In this document: piece by piece, positions 60,987 through 64,000 of the stretch
Layout: the number at the start of each line of letters is the position of its first letter
Numbering within the stretch: position 1 is the first letter of the stretch
DNA from: Marinobacter sp. SS5-14b
Lineage (GTDB): Bacteria > Pseudomonadota > Gammaproteobacteria > Pseudomonadales > Oleiphilaceae
Length of the DNA: 64,000 nucleotides
Direction: 5' to 3'
Assembly: GCF_030541005.1 (NCBI RefSeq)
Contig: NZ_JASSVM010000003.1
Span: forward strand, 1 to 64,000
Notes under the pieces: model-generated
The model's input: the letters and a program-made list of their open reading frames with translations, nothing else
The model's database searches: none
What the model was told of the DNA's origin: nothing
Program-made: the position numbers and the translations under genes

Positions 60987-61148
60987 ATGAGTAAGAAACC
61001 CGCAAAAGCGACATTAACGACTGCGATGATTGAAGAGCAAACGGCTGCTTTTTTGAAATCTGGCGGCGTTGTTGAGCAGGTTGTTAAAGGTAAGAGTGGG
61101 CAATACGCTTCTACAGGTTCGAAACAGATTAACCTTAAAACCAGCTAA
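60987..61148 (+). CDS. 53-residue conserved-looking protein
   Basis: ATG 60987 with GGAG 8 nt upstream; a frame start at 60951 lacks such a site. The product is basic: KKPAKATLTTAMIEEQTAAF, then LKSGGVVEQVVKGKSGQ and a Gly/Ser-rich end. Helix plus FLKSGG-V-x-Q turn recalls small proteins found in several marine gammaproteobacteria, but I cannot name a function. Confidence 0.5.
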   Translation: MSKKPAKATLTTAMIEEQTAAFLKSGGVVEQVVKGKSGQYASTGSKQINLKTS

Positions 61149-61199
61149 AACCGCTGGCGCCGGCGGTCAGTTTGGCATTCTTGAAGTTGGAGTGTGTGT

Positions 61200-61577
61200 A
61201 TGGAGCCAAAGGAGATGGTGGCCCAATTCATTGCCGATATTCGTGCGCAGCGGTTGGATGAGGCGAAAGACTGGCTGGCGGCGGAAGGCTTTGAATATGT
61301 GGGGCCGAACATGCGGTTCCTCAGTCGGGACGATATGCTGACTTATCAGTTTGGTATGTTTGCTATCCAGAAGGATCTGGTTCTCCGCCACCTGAGTGCT
61401 GACGGTGAACATGTGTTTGCGATTCTTGATTACCGCACCCACTTCGAACCCATCGGAGACGTGCGCCTTGCCGTGTGGTTTCGGGTTCGGGACGGTAAAA
61501 TCCGGAGCGTCGAAACTTTTTACAATGCCGCAGTGGTTGAAAACATGTTGGGAGGTACTCTGCCGTCAGCGGGGTGA
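61200..61577 (+). CDS. SnoaL/NTF2-like small protein
   Basis: ATG 61200 (125 residues), after TTGGAG. Pattern of the NTF2-like cone fold: MVAQFIADIRAQRLDEAKDW, YVGPNMRFLSRDDMLTYQF, VFAILDYRTHFEPIGDVRLA, and VRDGKIRSVETFYNA. Such domains bind or isomerise small molecules; residues for a particular reaction cannot be assigned. Confidence 0.68.
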   Translation: MEPKEMVAQFIADIRAQRLDEAKDWLAAEGFEYVGPNMRFLSRDDMLTYQFGMFAIQKDLVLRHLSADGEHVFAILDYRTHFEPIGDVRLAVWFRVRDGKIRSVETFYNAAVVENMLGGTLPSAG

Positions 61578-61972
61578 AGACCAAAGCACCACTCTCTGGA
61601 TATCCTCCGCGCGCGTGCAGGCGGAAGCTTCGCTGGTTCTAACGACGCTTCCTGTCTGGCTTTCTTGCTTCACGTCGTCAATATCGATGATGCTGTGTCC
61701 GCCCACAACCCTTCTGTCAAAGCTCCCGTGGTCAATGGTGAAAGGTGACTCCGTTTAGAGTCTCCAGATTGATAGGGTCGGCAATTGAAATGGTTTCGTT
61801 ACTGCAAATGAGTCGCATCTACGATGCGCTCAAAGTGTCAGGCTATTTTGCAGAATCAATTTTGCTTTCCGGCAAGCTTTTAGTTTCATTAAAGTTATTT
61901 TTTGGTATGCGCGTTGCTTGATCATATTTTGTCTTGTGCCTTACTTGGCGCCCACTTATAGGAAAGCAACCG
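61578..61972. other. Gap before the PEP-CTERM gene
   Basis: No intact gene. On the minus strand an open stretch 61566-61757 reads ESPFTIDHGSFDRRVVGG and IIDIDDVKQESQTGSVVR with a stop just upstream; it may be a gene remnant but has no start codon or known pattern. The last 110 nt are AT-rich and hold the promoter of the next gene. Confidence 0.3.
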
Positions 61973-62626
61973 ATGAAACTTAAAATTGCGATTGCCAGTG
62001 CTCTGTTTGCGGCTTCAGTTCAGGCTCATGCGGTGTTGATCATCGACAACTCAACGACCGGGCGGTACAACTCAGGGCTCGGTGATCTTGCTGCTATGGA
62101 TGGCCCGGGCGGCTTTCTTTTGGGGGCGGGTAGCAGTGAGGGTGACCCAACGACTGTGTTGGCGGCAGACCCCGGCTTTACCTTTACTCCGGAGTTTGGT
62201 GCGGATTGGTTGAATGGCGACTACACCGGCGGTACCTGGAGTGCTGCGGGCGCAGCTATTCCTGGCTCTTGGACGGTCAATACTGAAACCGCCATCGTTT
62301 ACGACTTCTTTCTTGGTAGCCTCTCTGACCTGACCATAGACGTGGGCGTGGATAACGGCATCGTTTTGTGGCTCGACGGCACATTCCTGTTTGGCGCAAC
62401 GGCTTCTGGCGGCGCCAACCTAAATGAGTACGACATTAACCTCTCGGGCATCGCCGCTGGCAATCACGCGCTGCAAATTCTCCGCGCTGACCATGGCGGA
62501 AGCACCGGCTATGCTATTGAAGTGAATGCAGAAGCTGTTCAGGTACCGGAACCGGCTACCTTGGGGCTGATTGGTCTAGGGCTGTTCGGTATGGCTTTGT
62601 CGCGCCGCAGGAAGTCCGCGACCTGA
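61973..62626 (+). CDS. PEP-CTERM domain protein
   Basis: ATG 61973 (GGAAAG upstream) gives 217 residues: signal peptide to VQAHA, a strand-rich body (TAIVYDFFLGSLSDLTIDVG, VLWLDGTFLFGATASG, HALQILRADHGG) and a C-terminal sorting signal VPEPATLGLIGLGLFGMAL with basic RRRK end. PEP-CTERM proteins are cut and anchored by exosortase EpsH/XrtA; no exosortase is in the window. Likely an exported surface or matrix protein. Confidence 0.82.
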   Translation: MKLKIAIASALFAASVQAHAVLIIDNSTTGRYNSGLGDLAAMDGPGGFLLGAGSSEGDPTTVLAADPGFTFTPEFGADWLNGDYTGGTWSAAGAAIPGSWTVNTETAIVYDFFLGSLSDLTIDVGVDNGIVLWLDGTFLFGATASGGANLNEYDINLSGIAAGNHALQILRADHGGSTGYAIEVNAEAVQVPEPATLGLIGLGLFGMALSRRRKSAT

Positions 62627-62642
62627 GAATGAGACAGGTGAA

Positions 62643-62672
62643 GGGTGCTTTGCCCGTACTGGCGAAGCACCC
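62643..62672. terminator. Strong hairpin after the PEP-CTERM gene
   Basis: GGGTGCTT-T-GCC / GGC-G-AAGCACCC with CGTACT loop: 11 bp in two steps. It lies between convergent genes and can end both. Confidence 0.7.
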
Positions 62673-62751
62673 CGAAGCTGTTGATGAGTCCGTGCTGGCT
62701 TTTGATCAGAATAGTCGCCTTTATCGGCTCATGACTTAAATCTGTCATGAC

Positions 62752-63420
62752 TCACGCAAAATCGTACTCACCACCTTTTTCAAGAGCCGTCTGATAAGCC
62801 GGTCTGGCGTGCACCCGATCAACCCAGGCGGTGATGTGGGGCCGGCTGCTACCAACAGTTCCCCGGGCTACGGCCGCCTCGAGCGGGAAGCTCATCTGAA
62901 TATCGGCCGCGCTCAGCTTATCCCCCAAAAACCAGGTATTTTTCGCTAGGTGGGCTTCCACAAAATCCAGGTGTGTTTTGATCATCGGGCCGATGAAAAT
63001 CTGGTTGGTTTTGTCGGCAATGCCTTTGGCCACGGGCTTGATGAAGAACGGCATCGGGCTGGTTTTTACTTTCTCAAATACCAGGCGCATGACCAGCGGC
63101 GGCATCAAAGAGCCTTCGGCGTAGTGCATCCAGTAGGTGTAATCCAGCCAGGCCTGGCCGCTTCCTTCGGGCCGCATGGTGTCTTTGCCGTAGGTGTGGG
63201 CGAGGTATTCGATGATGGCGCCCGATTCTGCCACCACCAGATCACCGTCGGTGATCACCGGTGATTTGCCCAGTGGGTGAACTTTTTTGAGGCTGGCAGG
63301 GGCCAGCATGGTTTCGGGGTCACGCTCATAGTGCTGGATTTCGTAGGGCACACCCAACTCTTCCAGCATCCACAGGATACGTTGTGAGCGTGAATTGTTT
63401 AGGTGGTGAAGTGTAATCAT
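62752..63420 (-). CDS. Glutathione S-transferase
   Basis: ATG 63418-63420 is chosen because the thioredoxin-like N-domain begins there (MITLHHLNNSRSQRILWMLE); the frame upstream to 63453 is not needed. 222 residues: SRS active-site region, PLGKSPVI cis-Pro, VAESGAIIEYLA, then the helical domain with LGDKLSAADIQMSFPLEA. A typical bacterial GST, substrate unknown. Confidence 0.85.
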   Translation of the reverse strand: MITLHHLNNSRSQRILWMLEELGVPYEIQHYERDPETMLAPASLKKVHPLGKSPVITDGDLVVAESGAIIEYLAHTYGKDTMRPEGSGQAWLDYTYWMHYAEGSLMPPLVMRLVFEKVKTSPMPFFIKPVAKGIADKTNQIFIGPMIKTHLDFVEAHLAKNTWFLGDKLSAADIQMSFPLEAAVARGTVGSSRPHITAWVDRVHARPAYQTALEKGGEYDFA

Positions 63421-63510
63421 GCAGAAACTCCGTTCGCATTGGAAAATGGGCACGTCAGTAAAGTAGTCTTAAAACGGCTTTTTGGTTCACCAATAATGTG
63501 CTCTGCCGCT

Positions 63511-64000
63511 TTAACTGTGATTTTTTGCCGCAAAGATATGGCGTTTCAGATCCTTGATAATCTCAGGCACTTTAAACGGTAACAGGGTTCTGGCTGCTTT
63601 TATCAGGTTGATAACAACATTCATCCGCTTGTACCAGAGTACTCGGCGTATCGTTTTTTTCATGGGTTGGTAGCCCTCCTGGTAGAGTTCGTCCACCCGG
63701 TCGGCATTGTTGGTGAGGCTGTATCCACTCAGATCCAACGGCACTGCTATATCGGCGTTTTTCAGCTGTTTTCGGGTGTTGAAGTCGATACCAATATTGA
63801 TGGCGTTGGTGATCACATCAAAAGTGTTGTCCGGTTTTGGGTACCGGCTGACATGGCTAAGGTCAACGGCCACGGTAATGCCAGCACCCATTTTAGCCAA
63901 TGGGGATATGGGGACATTTTCGACCAACCCACCGTCGACCAAGGTCCGGCCATTGATCTCTACGGGCACAAACAAGCCAGGCACCGCCATGGATGCACAG
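63511..64000 (-). CDS. Patatin-like phospholipase, C-terminal part (5' partial)
   Basis: The frame is open to the window end, so the N-terminal Ser-containing GxSxG part is outside. Visible: SMAVPGLFVPVEINGRTLVD and the catalytic Asp motif DGGLVENVPI, then strands and an end with basic helix KKTIRRVLWYKRMN. This resembles RssA/YchK-type patatins. It would hydrolyse lipid acyl esters. Confidence 0.78.
   Translation of the reverse strand, partial: CASMAVPGLFVPVEINGRTLVDGGLVENVPISPLAKMGAGITVAVDLSHVSRYPKPDNTFDVITNAINIGIDFNTRKQLKNADIAVPLDLSGYSLTNNADRVDELYQEGYQPMKKTIRRVLWYKRMNVVINLIKAARTLLPFKVPEIIKDLKRHIFAAKNHS

Noticed and set aside
1-64000. Defence island, prophage or secretion system
   Set aside because: No restriction, toxin-antitoxin, integrase, capsid or secretion-complex genes were recognised; the only mobile element seen is one damaged IS5-family copy.

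Overview
The window reads as chromosomal DNA of a marine gammaproteobacterium, most likely Marinobacter or a close relative. This is an inference from gene content (RadD, SlyD, cold-shock protein, BCCT carrier, many membrane and metal-handling genes) and moderate GC; no rRNA or tRNA is present to confirm it. I saw no tRNA, rRNA, CRISPR array, prophage or recognisable defence locus.

Left half (about 1-43 kb): an accessory, envelope- and metal-rich region. From the left edge: the end of a transketolase-like gene, an ICMT-like methyltransferase, a porin with two small c-type cytochromes, then a cluster opened by a BigR/YgaV-type ArsR regulator (DUF2892 protein, MMPL/RND pump, LolA-like periplasmic protein, beta-barrel outer-membrane protein, DUF302 protein). 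Next come a phospholipase-D enzyme paired with an archaeal-type (type II) GAPDH, a copper P-type ATPase, a D-2-hydroxyacid dehydrogenase, a BCCT carrier, and a Ni/Co-type block (truncated CDF exporter, His-rich protein, HupE/UreJ-2 protein, membrane anchor). An ATP-grasp-like gene, a DUF2933 plus ICMT-like pair and a DMT exporter lead to a second envelope cluster (LolA-like protein, ABC ATPase, double-FtsX permease, beta-barrel). Then follow another porin, an AT-rich stretch with an unknown exported protein and a damaged IS5-family element, CusCBA, and the ruins of a CzcD-like CDF gene.

Right half (about 43-64 kb): mostly housekeeping and small enzymes: CsaA, a gamma-glutamylcyclotransferase-like protein facing a two-gene GCS2/aspartoacylase operon, a DksA/TraR-type zinc-finger protein, a short Rho-like ATPase without the RNA-binding N-terminal domain, an M14-type hydrolase, a glutaredoxin-like protein, DJ-1/PfpI, an RHH protein, a DUF938 methyltransferase, a three-gene operon of unknown envelope proteins, RadD, SlyD, an SLC13-like permease, a PaaI-type thioesterase, a cold-shock protein, a PEP-CTERM protein, a GST and the end of a patatin-like gene.

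Two regulatory patterns tie the left half together. A direct repeat TTTCAG-N5-TTTCAG (11-bp period, typical of OmpR/PhoB-family regulators) lies exactly 10 nt before a -10-like hexamer upstream of the first porin, the copper ATPase, the DUF2933/ICMT pair, the second porin and CusCBA, which suggests one copper-linked two-component regulon whose regulator lies outside the window. A palindrome ATCCCCC-N3-GGGGGAT of RcnR/CsoR style stands before the CDF gene and before the His-rich/HupE/anchor genes. The other striking patterns are the two envelope clusters that combine the same LolA-like and beta-barrel partners with two unrelated inner-membrane engines, and the Rho-like protein with an altered P-loop.
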